This document shows, one piece after another, positions 19,301 through 29,023 of a stretch of DNA of 53,411 nucleotides; the stretch's first letter is position 1, and each line of letters starts with the position of its first letter. The notes below the pieces were generated by a model. It was not told the DNA's origin. It was given only the letters and a program-made list of their open reading frames with translations, and made no database searches. The position numbers and the translations under genes were made by a program. The stretch covers positions 1 through 53,411 of the IMG/VR virus record IMGVR_UViG_3300034121_000706. The stretch is one strand, 5' to 3'. This stretch comes from a virus.

Positions 19301-22300
19301 TTGCATCGTCTTCTACAATATCGTTAATAGCGTTACTATTTATTTCGTCTTGTTGTGCTTTCACGTATGCCTGTACTTCATCGTACACTAATGTACTTTC
19401 CGCATCTGTCGGTTGTTTTACGACATTTGACGCTTGTTTCACTTTCTCTGCCAGTTCCACATACTTTGCAATATCACTAACGTCTAATGGATTTATAGTA
19501 GCAAAATCCTGTAATACCCCTGTAAGTTTACCCGACTGCACACCGCCCTTGCGTTTTGAACGTGCCTTAATTACTTCATATAATGTCTTTGCTTTTTGGT
19601 AAGTACGTTGGTCTGCTAAGTTTGCGATTTGGTTTATGATTTTACCTAAACGTACTGTACTGTTTTTCTCTACTGCGGTTGTGGCAAGGTTAATTAGTTT
19701 CTCTGCCTGTTTGCCCGTAATGCCGCCTAAATTGCCTTTAATTAATGCGGTGATATCAGCAACCATTTGTTTCTGTTGTTGCTTTAAACCCGCCTTATTT
19801 GCTGAATTATCGGCTTTTAGGTTATACACCAATAACTTGTATTTTATTTTTACCTTATCCGTTGCACTTAATGGCAGTGCTTCGTAAATCTTCTCTAATT
19901 GAGAAGTGGTAAACATCGCTTTTAGTGCAGGATTCTGTTTAATTTCTTCAATAAATGCGTCACGTTGGTCTGTATCAAAATTAAAGTCTGTTGCTTCTAA
20001 ATATGCTTGTGCTACATCGTATGCCTTTCCGATTTCTTCTTTTGATGGATTGTTGACTATCTGAAACAAAGGCTGTCCAAACTCTGCCATTTCTTTCAGT
20101 TCCGGTGTTATATCTATGGAATATTGGGTTGATGTTCCACCTGTTTCAGTTCCAGATGCCGCTTCTTGCGCTTGTTTCACGCTATTATACACACCAACTT
20201 TTTCTTCTCCACGCCATAATGTATATTTAATTCCGTCACTTGTGCCTATTTCATAGGTAATATCATCAAGTTCTGCTTTCCATTGTGGAAATTTACCTAT
20301 ATAACCAGTAACTTCCCAATCATTAAAGTAAACTTCATTTGAAGGTGAAGAATCAGATAATTTAACTTCAATTGCTTTCGGCTCTTGCTTAAACAAACTC
20401 TTTGCTACATTACCTACTATACCTAGACTACCTTCTGTTGGTGAACCATAAAAGCCTTTCATTCCTTTGCCACCAATTTTCAAATCCACTCCACGAACTG
20501 TATGAAATTCGGGGTTTTCTTTCATATTCTTTTTCCACTCTCTGCCCTTATTTCTATCAGCACCTTCAATAAGTTTTTGTGTCAAATCCTTACCAACAAT
20601 GCTTTCCATTTCTTGTGGCGTAACTTTCTTTCCGCTTCTTGAATATGGTTCAATTTCTTGCCCTTGTTTATCTTCTACAATTAGTTGATATGTTCCATCA
20701 TTGTTTTTACTTGCACTTGCAGCGTTAATTTGCTTACTCAAATCATATCTTTCATTCTGTTGCTCTCCTGTTGTCCAAGCTATTTTATCTACACCTTGTT
20801 TAACTGCTTCTTTAAGGGCTACTTTTAAACCAAGTTTAGTCCAAGCGTTTGTGTCGGTTACGAATGGTGCTTGTGGTGTTTTTCTTTCTTGATTAACTGC
20901 TTTATGCCATTTAAGCATTAAATCTTTATTGTCATAAGGCACTTGAAAATCATTAAGAATATCATTACTTTTAGCCATTGCCGTAGCCAAGCCTTTCCAA
21001 TCACTAAATCCTGCCGTTTCGTTCATTTTCTTCAAAACAACAACTGCATCTTTACCTAATTGAGTATCCCATTCAAAAGATGGTTCTTTAAATCCTTCTT
21101 TTTTCCCAGACTGCCCCCAATCGCTTTGTACTTCCTCCAAAAATAACACCTTATTGCCGTTCACATCGGTACGTGTATTCATTCTTAAATGAACAAGGAT
21201 ATTTGGCTCGTCAAAATGTGATGATTTGAATGTCTTTTTTCTTTGAGTATCAAGTTCGCTATTGTATTTAAAGCCTGAATAATATTTATTTAAAGCCTCG
21301 CTATAGCCACCTTTTTTCAAAGCATCCAAAGCCTCAATGGCTTCCGGATAATCCTTATCATTTTTAAATTCTTCACTTCTACCCTGTTCATCGTAAATTT
21401 TCATTCTACGCAAAGCACCTTCTGAATCGTTTAAGCCTAATTTTTCTAATGCCGGCTTGAGATACTTATCCCTAACTACATGATACGGCTCACCTTTTAT
21501 TTCTTTTTCAGGCATCGTAACCAACACCTCTTTGTAGTTGCTTTTTTCGCCTTCTAGTTGATAATCTGAGAATTTGGTTTGATTTCTAAAAGCCTCTTTC
21601 TTTTCGTCTGAGGACATATTGCGAATGTTGTCATTTATTTCATCAATTGCTATATCAATTGCATCTTCTTTGCCATCAGAATCATCTTTATATACTTCAA
21701 TTCTTCCATCATTATCAAAATTAACATACCATGATGTTTCATCTTCGTCAACAGAAGTTACATTGTTCCTGCGTATTTTTAATTCACCATCATCTTTCAC
21801 TACCTCAACAACTTCAATTCTATTTTCTTTTAGATACTGCTGAATTTCTGCTTTAGATACTGAACCTTGTTGTGAACTTAACCAATCCGTTAATCCTGTC
21901 CATTTCGCTTCATCGCCTTTGCCAAATTTATCTAGCCATTGTTTTGCCGGTAATTTATCAAATTTAGTTTCACCAATAATTTTTTCTAATGGAGAATAAA
22001 ATCCGTTTACTACTTCTGCGCCGCCATTAATTTCTTTTACCTTAATGTTTTCGCCTTGGAATGTAATTGTTTTTTCAGATGATTTCTGAGTACCAATTTT
22101 ACTATTTAAAATCTTACCACCCAATAATTCACCTACTACTTTTTTAGTGAACATATTGAACTTATCATCGGCACTAAGGTTTTTAATGCCTAATTTATCG
22201 CCTATGGTCTTAAAGAAATCAGATAGCCATTCTTTAAAGCGTTTCAGCATTGTAGGATTGCCATTGAATAACTGCTCACCTTTGTTTCCGATTGCAGTTA

Positions 22301-25300
22301 CAAGTGCTTCTGCCTGGATTTCAGCAATGGACTTTCCTTTGTATGCCGGATTCTTTTGTATCTCTGCGATTAATGCACGACCTTGTGGTGACAGTTTCAG
22401 TAATTCTATACCACGTTTAAATCCTTCGGGAAATACAGACTGCCATATGTGCCCGAATTCATGTATCGGTGTGTTTGCGTTAAGATTATCTGTATTTATG
22501 AATACTTTGCCATCGGGTGTTTTAAATCCGTAGATTGTGCCGTCTTTAGTTTTAACATCGGTTATCGCTATGCCTTTGTCTTGTAATTCTTTTTTAGCAT
22601 TTTCAAAATTATTCTTACCAAACAACTCTACTTTCACATTCGGAAATGCCTTTTTAAGTTTGTCTATCAGTTTCGTGAATACACTTTCTGATATTGGTGT
22701 GAATGATTTGTCTGTGGATTGTAGGTCTAAGTCTTTTTCTTCTTTGACTTGTTGGCTATTTTCGCTGCTGCTAATATCAGCGCTACTACCTTGCCTTTCC
22801 CCGCTTTTGTCTGTGGTTGTTTCGGTTGTTCCATTTGCTTGTTCATATTTTAGTGCTTCTTCCCAATTAATTGAACCATCTTCATTTACAAATTTAGCAT
22901 ATAAATCTGAATATTGCTTAAATTCTTTTTCATCAGATTCGGATATATTACTTAATGACTGCAATTCACTTTCAGATACATTATCATATTCTGATAAGAA
23001 ATCTGTTGTTTCATTTGCCTTCTGCGCCCAAAATAAATCTTCTCCGGTTACATCAATTCTCTCATAATTACCACCAAAACCACGTACAAGCGGTAACGAT
23101 TCCATGCTTCCGTACTCGTTTATTGCGTTGGCGACACGATTGATATTGGTAGATTCTGTTTTACCTGCGTCAATGTCTGCTTTTGCACGTCTGATTTCTT
23201 GCCAGGTTAAACCTAATTGCGATGCGTCAATATGATAATCAGTATCATTTCCGTTCCACTCAAACCAACTCTGTGCAATTTCTTTTACCTTTGCAATTAT
23301 ATCGGGAGATACCGAAACTTCTGTTGGTGCAATATTTATCTTTCTTATCTTCTTGCCTTTCTCGTTCAATACATCAATCTTATCACCTAATTTACCCTTT
23401 ACGGTATATCCTAAATCAGATGCAAGTTTCTGTATCTTCTGACGTATCTCTGACTTTCTTGTTTTCTTATTTGTCGGAGTAGAATTGTATTCACGCATTA
23501 AGCCAACTAATCTGTCGTGCTTATCGTTCTTTAGTTTCTGTTCGGATGATACTTGTTCAGCTTTCTTTTGTGGTTCTGCTTTGGGTTGTACTTCGTCAAC
23601 ATAAGACTTTTGCTCACCTTTAAACTTCACTTTTTCCTTATCGAATACCACTAATTCACCTTCTTGTGTCTTGCTTTCACGGAAATAGATACCATCGTAT
23701 CCTTGTGCCTTTAACTCGTTTGTGGTTAATTCAGCAAGTTTCTTTATTCCTTTATCGTTAAGATTGTCAAGCGTTACCCTACCATCAGGCAATTTTTGAT
23801 AGTCAACGGTATCAAATTCGTCAAACTTATCTTTATTGGCATTTAAAACTTCTTGTCTTTTGTCCACCAATCCATAGTCGCCGTTCTCCACCACAAGCGG
23901 ATTTTTGATGTCAACTTCTACCCTTTCTGCCTTATTGTCTTTGGTTTCGTAGCGATTGCCTTTTTCTGTGGAAACAAACGTGCCTAACGCTTGATTTTCA
24001 CCCATGTTTTTCCCTTTTACATGGGTAAGATTTTTGGATTTTATTTCATCAATAATAGCATTAGGCTTTTTTGTAAGTAATTCTTTTTTTAGATTATCTA
24101 CATATTTATCTACTAGCAATGCAGGTGGAACACCATTTGGATAATCTCTCTGTATTCTTTCTGCAATTATTACAGCATCATTTGCATTATCAAACTCAAT
24201 ATTTGATGCAGGCAATTGACTGTCTTTTTCACCAATATTTAACAGGACTTTATTGCCAAAGTCGTTTACTCTGTGTTTTTCAGTTTCATAATAAACATTT
24301 GAACCATTTCCTAATTGTCTAATAGGTTTTATCTCTTGTTCATTTTGTTGAACTTCTTTTCCGTTGGACACATTTTGTCCATCTCCTTGTTGAACTCCGT
24401 TATCGTTTTCTGGTGTTTGTTGTATTCCTGTGACGTTATTTTGTTCTTGCCCTGCGTTAATAGGTTCAACTGGTGTAATAGGATTCTCTTGCTCATCTTG
24501 TATTCTTTTATACTCTACATTCGCCTGATTAGATGCTTCATCTTGCGGTATAATTAATTCAGAACGGTCTTGTCCGAACTGCTCTTTCGCCTGTTCACGA
24601 TTAATAATTGTACCGTCTGACAGCTTAAACAACCCTTCCGCTTGTCTATCAACTTGCGAAATATCTTGTCCATCTGCTTGTGCTTTTAATATAGCTTCTG
24701 CATGGTTTTTACCTTCGTACTTCTTGCCATTAATATTGATAACCGCACTTGTAATTTGTACCGGTTCAACACCTTTCGGTTTATTCCTTACATCTGTTAA
24801 TGCGGATTTCTCTACTGTGATAATTCCATCTTCACCAATTTCAGGATTGTTGGTATTTATTACCACTTCACCATCTGCAAGGTCGTCAAGTATAGTAACT
24901 TCTGCACCATTGTAAGTTGCAATCTTATCTTCCTCTATCAGCGTATTCGGATTGGCAATATTACTCAATGCTTTTTCCTTGCCTTTATTGTACGTGCCGT
25001 CTGCAACTTCTTCTAAACGCTTATTAATGTCGTCTAACAGTAATTGATTCTTCTTATTCAACACTTCGTCATTCACCTGCGACATCGTATTTTTTAGCGT
25101 GTACTTTTTTAATAATAGTTCCGCTAAATCATCATGCAAATCTTCTTTAATAGTAGGCTTAACCGAATTGTACTGTTTCGATATTTCTTCAAATGCTTTT
25201 ACCTCGTAATCAAACTTACCTTGTTCAATATCTCCATCTGCCAACATCTTCTGTCGCATATCCACGAACTGTTGTGGATTATCAAGTGCGTTCTGTAATG

Positions 25301-27692
25301 CTATCTTGCGTTGTTCGGGTACTGAATTAGCAACTTCAATAGGTGTCATTAGTAAACTCGCCATCGTGGTAATCATAGCGGTTTCTATCGTCTGCTTGGT
25401 ATCAAAGAATGGTTTATTCAAATCTTCAAATCCTTGCTGACCGTTTTTCTGTGCTTTGGTATTGTAGTATGTTTCCGTTGCACGTTGTACTGCCGGTTCT
25501 AATACCAATTCCTCTAAGTTTTCACCGAACGTATTCTTTACACCTTCCTTAGCCATACGTTTAGCGTACTGTCCTATTGACATTTCGCCTGAACGGATTA
25601 ACTGCACATCTGCTTTGGATATATTGTTTGATATAAACTTACCTATACTTTTACTTGCCGTACCTTTTACGATATTGGCTTCCATTGGATTCACCAAAGT
25701 AACCATACCTGTCATTATAGACGTTAGTGTGGCAAAGTCATTCGCTTCTTGTGGTGTCAGTCCTGCTGTTAATCCGCTTTCGTACATATCTCCGTACATC
25801 TGTGCTGCGGAAACGCCTATTGTTGTTGCGGTTGATACCGTTCCTGCCGTTCCTGCACCCGCTACTAAACCTGTTGCACCGCCTGTCAATGCAGCAGTTG
25901 CCATCATCGTACCCATATCAAGTATCGTTGGTGTGGCTTTGGTAATTAATGTTGAGAAACTGAAATCACTTTCGGTTTTATATGCCGTTGGGTTTTCATT
26001 GTACTTATCTGTGATTTCCTTTTTAGTCTTATCATTTATATTCCTGAACTTATCATCACGTACATCGTTTTTAGGCTTACCGTTTTCATCTAACATTACT
26101 TTATAACCGTCTACATCTGCATACTTCTGTATAATATCACGTTGTACATCAGTAGCGGTAGGATTAAGTATGTCACGTTTCTTACTTGCGTAAATTGCCT
26201 GGTCGAACATTTTATCAAATACATCGTACTTGTTTTCGTCACCAATGGGATTTAAAATATCTAACATCTTTGGTACAGATGCCAATGCTTTTAGTGTTCT
26301 GCCTAATAGCTTATCGCCTTCATCTGCAACCTTTGCGCCTGTGAATGTTTTATCGGATTCTCCTGTAATCAAATTCTCTGCCATTACAACAGGACTTAAT
26401 TGAGATAGCGCACCCATAATATCACTCGCCTTTCCTAAGATACCTTTACTCTGATACGCTTTTTTCATCGCATCTTTTTTGGCTTGTGCCTTGTCGCCTT
26501 CATCTAATAATTTACGATATTCTGCAAATTCAGGTTTACTTATCTCTGAATTTGCATCATTAGTTAATTGGTTTATTTTGTCGTTTATATTAAGGTATGT
26601 TGTGAAATCTTCATCTTGTACTTTAGAATTTATACCTTCCTGTTTTTTTAGTATTTCTTCTCGTCTGCCATCTATATCTTTTTCAATCGCCTGTATCTGT
26701 GCTAACTTAGCATTGTACATAGGTTCAGCCTGTTCTTTTGGTAATTGATTTTCTGTAATCTGTTTTTCTATATCCTTTAATTCCAAAACAAGTTTATCGT
26801 ATTCAGATTTTCTTTTTGTAGAGTACAAACCAAACTGCTGTGCTTCTGCCTGTATCTGTGTATTCTGTTTTGCTATATCTGTAAAGAAATCTTCACCGAA
26901 CTTAGATTTTAAAACACTTTCGTATGACTTACCTCTATCATTTAATGCTCTTATCTGTGCATCGTAAATAGACATTTCACCATTATATGCCTGTGCGTTA
27001 TTATTAGAGTTTGACTGTATTTCAAAATCTAATTCTTCTGCCGTTTTATCTTTATTTAAAAAATATTTTAGTTGGTCTTTGTCTGTATTTAACAACTCCT
27101 CTGTTGATAGTGTATTCACAATACTAAGTTTGCTTACGGGAGTTATTCCTTTATCTAACACTACTGTATTATCAGAAGATTTGTCTGTAACATCAACTAA
27201 GTATGGATTTTCTTGTTGTGCTATTTCAGGTTGTTCAGAAACTGTTGTGCCTTGTCCTAAAATAGATTTATCGGCAAATCCTTTTTGTCCGTTATCTATC
27301 AAATAATCACCTGTAATTTGCTGTTCTTTTGTCGGTATTCCGATTGGCTTCTTTGTTGTTATTGGTGTTTTAGTGGTTGCTGTATTATTGAATGTAGGAA
27401 TTTTAAACATAGAACTATTAAAACCTAAATCTTGTGTAGTATATTTTAAAACTCCTACACCTTTAGTTGATGTTTGTTTTTGTGAAAACAGTTCGGGAAA
27501 TTTTGAGTTTATAGTTTTAAAGTCACTCTTGTATTGTGGATTGTTTGCTGTTGCCACATATTCTTGTAACAACTTTGTATCATATCCTTTAAGTTCAGGA
27601 AACTTTGAGTTTATAATATTCCAATCGCTTTTGTATTGCGGATTATTTGCAGTAGCAACATACTCCTGTAATATATCTTTTACTTCCGCCAT
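16380..27692 (-). CDS. Giant polyvalent virion protein (ART, zincin, LPD38-like)
   Basis: The protein has 3770 residues. Visible parts in order: two copies of a 27-residue unit (about 8-34 and 42-68); a helical charged region; a Gly/Ala-rich hydrophobic stretch near 590-650; an insert KYEGKNHAEAILKA near 986; an ADP-ribosyltransferase-like domain (about 1215-1358: HVKGK at 1224, GYDGIYF at 1331, then VVFDKEKVKF); a zinc metallopeptidase-like domain with HEFGH at 1744-1748; and a polyvalent domain from FYSPLEKII (1898) through LEEVQSDWG and WTTGEQQNERY to about 2440. Long coiled coils follow. A C-terminal LPD38-like part begins near 3268 and contains QLALPFMSF. Such proteins are thought to enter the host with phage DNA and act on host targets. 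Substrates cannot be told from sequence. Confidence 0.85.
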   Translation of the reverse strand: MAEVKDILQEYVATANNPQYKSDWNIINSKFPELKGYDTKLLQEYVATANNPQYKSDFKTINSKFPELFSQKQTSTKGVGVLKYTTQDLGFNSSMFKIPTFNNTATTKTPITTKKPIGIPTKEQQITGDYLIDNGQKGFADKSILGQGTTVSEQPEIAQQENPYLVDVTDKSSDNTVVLDKGITPVSKLSIVNTLSTEELLNTDKDQLKYFLNKDKTAEELDFEIQSNSNNNAQAYNGEMSIYDAQIRALNDRGKSYESVLKSKFGEDFFTDIAKQNTQIQAEAQQFGLYSTKRKSEYDKLVLELKDIEKQITENQLPKEQAEPMYNAKLAQIQAIEKDIDGRREEILKKQEGINSKVQDEDFTTYLNINDKINQLTNDANSEISKPEFAEYRKLLDEGDKAQAKKDAMKKAYQSKGILGKASDIMGALSQLSPVVMAENLITGESDKTFTGAKVADEGDKLLGRTLKALASVPKMLDILNPIGDENKYDVFDKMFDQAIYASKKRDILNPTATDVQRDIIQKYADVDGYKVMLDENGKPKNDVRDDKFRNINDKTKKEITDKYNENPTAYKTESDFSFSTLITKATPTILDMGTMMATAALTGGATGLVAGAGTAGTVSTATTIGVSAAQMYGDMYESGLTAGLTPQEANDFATLTSIMTGMVTLVNPMEANIVKGTASKSIGKFISNNISKADVQLIRSGEMSIGQYAKRMAKEGVKNTFGENLEELVLEPAVQRATETYYNTKAQKNGQQGFEDLNKPFFDTKQTIETAMITTMASLLMTPIEVANSVPEQRKIALQNALDNPQQFVDMRQKMLADGDIEQGKFDYEVKAFEEISKQYNSVKPTIKEDLHDDLAELLLKKYTLKNTMSQVNDEVLNKKNQLLLDDINKRLEEVADGTYNKGKEKALSNIANPNTLIEEDKIATYNGAEVTILDDLADGEVVINTNNPEIGEDGIITVEKSALTDVRNKPKGVEPVQITSAVININGKKYEGKNHAEAILKAQADGQDISQVDRQAEGLFKLSDGTIINREQAKEQFGQDRSELIIPQDEASNQANVEYKRIQDEQENPITPVEPINAGQEQNNVTGIQQTPENDNGVQQGDGQNVSNGKEVQQNEQEIKPIRQLGNGSNVYYETEKHRVNDFGNKVLLNIGEKDSQLPASNIEFDNANDAVIIAERIQRDYPNGVPPALLVDKYVDNLKKELLTKKPNAIIDEIKSKNLTHVKGKNMGENQALGTFVSTEKGNRYETKDNKAERVEVDIKNPLVVENGDYGLVDKRQEVLNANKDKFDEFDTVDYQKLPDGRVTLDNLNDKGIKKLAELTTNELKAQGYDGIYFRESKTQEGELVVFDKEKVKFKGEQKSYVDEVQPKAEPQKKAEQVSSEQKLKNDKHDRLVGLMREYNSTPTNKKTRKSEIRQKIQKLASDLGYTVKGKLGDKIDVLNEKGKKIRKINIAPTEVSVSPDIIAKVKEIAQSWFEWNGNDTDYHIDASQLGLTWQEIRRAKADIDAGKTESTNINRVANAINEYGSMESLPLVRGFGGNYERIDVTGEDLFWAQKANETTDFLSEYDNVSESELQSLSNISESDEKEFKQYSDLYAKFVNEDGSINWEEALKYEQANGTTETTTDKSGERQGSSADISSSENSQQVKEEKDLDLQSTDKSFTPISESVFTKLIDKLKKAFPNVKVELFGKNNFENAKKELQDKGIAITDVKTKDGTIYGFKTPDGKVFINTDNLNANTPIHEFGHIWQSVFPEGFKRGIELLKLSPQGRALIAEIQKNPAYKGKSIAEIQAEALVTAIGNKGEQLFNGNPTMLKRFKEWLSDFFKTIGDKLGIKNLSADDKFNMFTKKVVGELLGGKILNSKIGTQKSSEKTITFQGENIKVKEINGGAEVVNGFYSPLEKIIGETKFDKLPAKQWLDKFGKGDEAKWTGLTDWLSSQQGSVSKAEIQQYLKENRIEVVEVVKDDGELKIRRNNVTSVDEDETSWYVNFDNDGRIEVYKDDSDGKEDAIDIAIDEINDNIRNMSSDEKKEAFRNQTKFSDYQLEGEKSNYKEVLVTMPEKEIKGEPYHVVRDKYLKPALEKLGLNDSEGALRRMKIYDEQGRSEEFKNDKDYPEAIEALDALKKGGYSEALNKYYSGFKYNSELDTQRKKTFKSSHFDEPNILVHLRMNTRTDVNGNKVLFLEEVQSDWGQSGKKEGFKEPSFEWDTQLGKDAVVVLKKMNETAGFSDWKGLATAMAKSNDILNDFQVPYDNKDLMLKWHKAVNQERKTPQAPFVTDTNAWTKLGLKVALKEAVKQGVDKIAWTTGEQQNERYDLSKQINAASASKNNDGTYQLIVEDKQGQEIEPYSRSGKKVTPQEMESIVGKDLTQKLIEGADRNKGREWKKNMKENPEFHTVRGVDLKIGGKGMKGFYGSPTEGSLGIVGNVAKSLFKQEPKAIEVKLSDSSPSNEVYFNDWEVTGYIGKFPQWKAELDDITYEIGTSDGIKYTLWRGEEKVGVYNSVKQAQEAASGTETGGTSTQYSIDITPELKEMAEFGQPLFQIVNNPSKEEIGKAYDVAQAYLEATDFNFDTDQRDAFIEEIKQNPALKAMFTTSQLEKIYEALPLSATDKVKIKYKLLVYNLKADNSANKAGLKQQQKQMVADITALIKGNLGGITGKQAEKLINLATTAVEKNSTVRLGKIINQIANLADQRTYQKAKTLYEVIKARSKRKGGVQSGKLTGVLQDFATINPLDVSDIAKYVELAEKVKQASNVVKQPTDAESTLVYDEVQAYVKAQQDEINSNAINDIVEDDAMTFFTVLDNKTKAKFGDDKTFDDLNEPQQREVFESITKDDIKKYGLTDEERDMVEAFKEIKTEQKRQDFITATYNKIGELKDLLANSVGVITQSPAEKEITDALLNVKLDDMTATEMARVLKLINGITQNNDYSGGGAFVAQQKAVEVNSKMNTLKSEIGEFRKLSEGGSKFRNFQQISVAMAKGKKLGAKLMEASGINNLMRGIAKTKTYSHNLQKAFKAEKFKSSVFEPISQMRQSIYAAVIQTKIGDDIKEAEHIARWKRIIEKNIENLRTINKEGYKEQADLLQKALDEVIGGRQQLKDIADNMSKIDSEGKRVVQFFTDNHAEQKPRFRENSLLFHNKEIEEYNSYTKLSITSLTGDTVRDTGEKLMNDARSTGITKKKSKSMIDRANYESLNDNTGLDFNFINRQMKALGDNEYDINTSADITTLANAFNSDNKQLRELLGAKNFDLLKKRLQTIVGTSKYEETTIVDDLLNEATKISRTIALGSITQVLKQSTVLMSTYLNSAGKGNIKGLDFTMLFGNKRQKENLQKLFAQSEIGARRAEGAGGYYDNTTIKKNISDGNAKKILKAIGKGRDFFSDLSMYPLRSFDILAADISWITFYKKYLRDNNLAFDENNEFKNPNKEAMAYAETMVQTAQGANTEAGQAEVWGSAKGLTQLALPFMSFAVQAKARLVDNTMNIANGDDRIEAGRDIGAYITEQIAFNAVKLGIGTFVATQLIPALLKELGLGDDDEEKETEAEKEKAELEKLRKAEQIKSSFVNNILQDLVYGTMPMVDNMATKPAINFLYNHIFKTNTGIIPNYNRSTDFNILSGGTVGVGYNQLLNLKDDINIITDNNAFGDYKSQSQVSVFTYKGKDYTIVHNGRYTRRDMFFNNVKGRMDVSNSTVPADVLKAFIENPSDFKLKEELRKTSSSQDGDLSLSLTDEQKTYAKIMLMADLLTFYGINETVFNQINNKVRGEMKKQIIKK
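27390..27673 (-). repeat. Tandem 27-aa repeat encoded at the start of the polyvalent gene
   Basis: Two copies of LQEYVATANNPQYKSD followed by INSKFPEL are separated by a 7-residue linker (period 34 residues, 102 bp). They differ at a few residues only (WN to FK region), so the duplication is recent or under selection. Confidence 0.8.
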
Positions 27693-27694
27693 AT

Positions 27695-29023
27695 TTATCT
27701 GCTTTTTACCGTTGTTGTTGCCTTGTATTCTTTAGTCTTTTTTATGGTCGTTGCTTTCTCTGACTGCGTATTGGTAGTCTTTGTTTGAACTGGTACATCT
27801 TGCTGATTTGCTTCAACATTGTAGTACCCGTTATCATCCGTAAAATCGTACGTGCCTATCTGTTGACCTATCTGTTTTTCCTTATACCCGTATGCAGGTT
27901 TAAACCTATCCGCCAATGCTTGTTTTCCAACCTCATCATTACCATAAACACCGTCTATTTTATCACCATCGTAAACAATCACATAGTATTTGTCTTCTTT
28001 TAACGGTACACTCTGTTTTGTTCTTTTATCAACTCCTTTCGTTACTCCATATTTAGATAAATCACTACCCTTAACTGTTATTAAGGTTCTCGGACTTTCT
28101 TCTACCTTTCCAAAACTGTTATTTTGTAATATGCCGAAACTTCCGCTAAATGGTGTATTAGGTTTATTTAATACAAATTCTAATTTATCTTCAAATGTAC
28201 CACCGGCAACCTCTTGTTGTGATTTCAAGTTCTCAAACTTATCTCTTTGTAATCCTAAATTAGAATAATCCAATCTCATTTTATCTTTATGTTGTTGCAT
28301 ATCCAATGCTAACTTAGCAGCGAACTTACTGTCGTACATTGGAGGTATAAGGCTTTCACGTATTTGTGCGCCATCTTGCTCAATCTTATCAGCTAATTCA
28401 GGATTCTTAGACTTCATATCCTCTATCTGATTATCTACAAAATCATAATCATCTTTCCATCTTTGTAGATATGATTGATATTGATTCTGGTCGTATATTG
28501 CGATAGGTTTACTATACGCTTTTTGCAACCCTTTTATTTTTGCAAACGGATCTTCTATCTGATATTTACCTAACTGTTCAGAAGTAAACGGTTGTGTTGC
28601 ATCAGGACTACCCGATATAGTATTTGGATTTAACTTTCCTTTTTCAAATTGTAATTGGTTTTGTCTATAACCTTTCAATTCTTTGCCAGTCTGCAAAAAT
28701 TCCTGATACATCTTATTCCACTCTTGCGAGAATTGTAAGTGTGTTGGATTATTCTTCGGTTTCGTTACATCTATACCAACGGAACGACCTTTTACTGCAT
28801 AATCTTTCAGCTTTGTCGCTAAGTCAAAGTATTTCTGTGTTAAATCAGTATCGGTTTGTATGTCTTTTTCTGTGGTTACATCAGGAACGGATATATCGTC
28901 TAATGACGGTAATCCCCATGCAGCAGCACTCACATCACGCAAGTTTGGTAATGCCTGTTGGTATAACGGACTTTGTGGTACGTTCACATCTACAAGTCCT
29001 GCGCCTGTGTTTCCGTATATCAT
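27695..29023 (-). CDS. Hypothetical portal-adjacent protein
   Basis: The protein has 442 residues, is soluble, Gln/Lys-rich and mostly helical (NQIEDMKSKNPELADKIEQDG; LGLQRDKFENLKSQQ). The N-terminus (YGNTGAGLVDVNVPQSPLY) resembles the beginnings of internal virion proteins that pack around the portal. The C-terminal 60 residues are Thr/Lys-rich. It overlaps the portal stop by 4 bp (ATGA) and ends 2 nt before the polyvalent gene start, so the three are probably translated and assembled together. Identity is not known. Confidence 0.5.
   Translation of the reverse strand: MIYGNTGAGLVDVNVPQSPLYQQALPNLRDVSAAAWGLPSLDDISVPDVTTEKDIQTDTDLTQKYFDLATKLKDYAVKGRSVGIDVTKPKNNPTHLQFSQEWNKMYQEFLQTGKELKGYRQNQLQFEKGKLNPNTISGSPDATQPFTSEQLGKYQIEDPFAKIKGLQKAYSKPIAIYDQNQYQSYLQRWKDDYDFVDNQIEDMKSKNPELADKIEQDGAQIRESLIPPMYDSKFAAKLALDMQQHKDKMRLDYSNLGLQRDKFENLKSQQEVAGGTFEDKLEFVLNKPNTPFSGSFGILQNNSFGKVEESPRTLITVKGSDLSKYGVTKGVDKRTKQSVPLKEDKYYVIVYDGDKIDGVYGNDEVGKQALADRFKPAYGYKEKQIGQQIGTYDFTDDNGYYNVEANQQDVPVQTKTTNTQSEKATTIKKTKEYKATTTVKSR

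Noticed and set aside
27373-27735. Plus-strand frame with an internal protein repeat
   Set aside because: Its repeat only mirrors the tandem duplication on the minus strand in the polyvalent gene.
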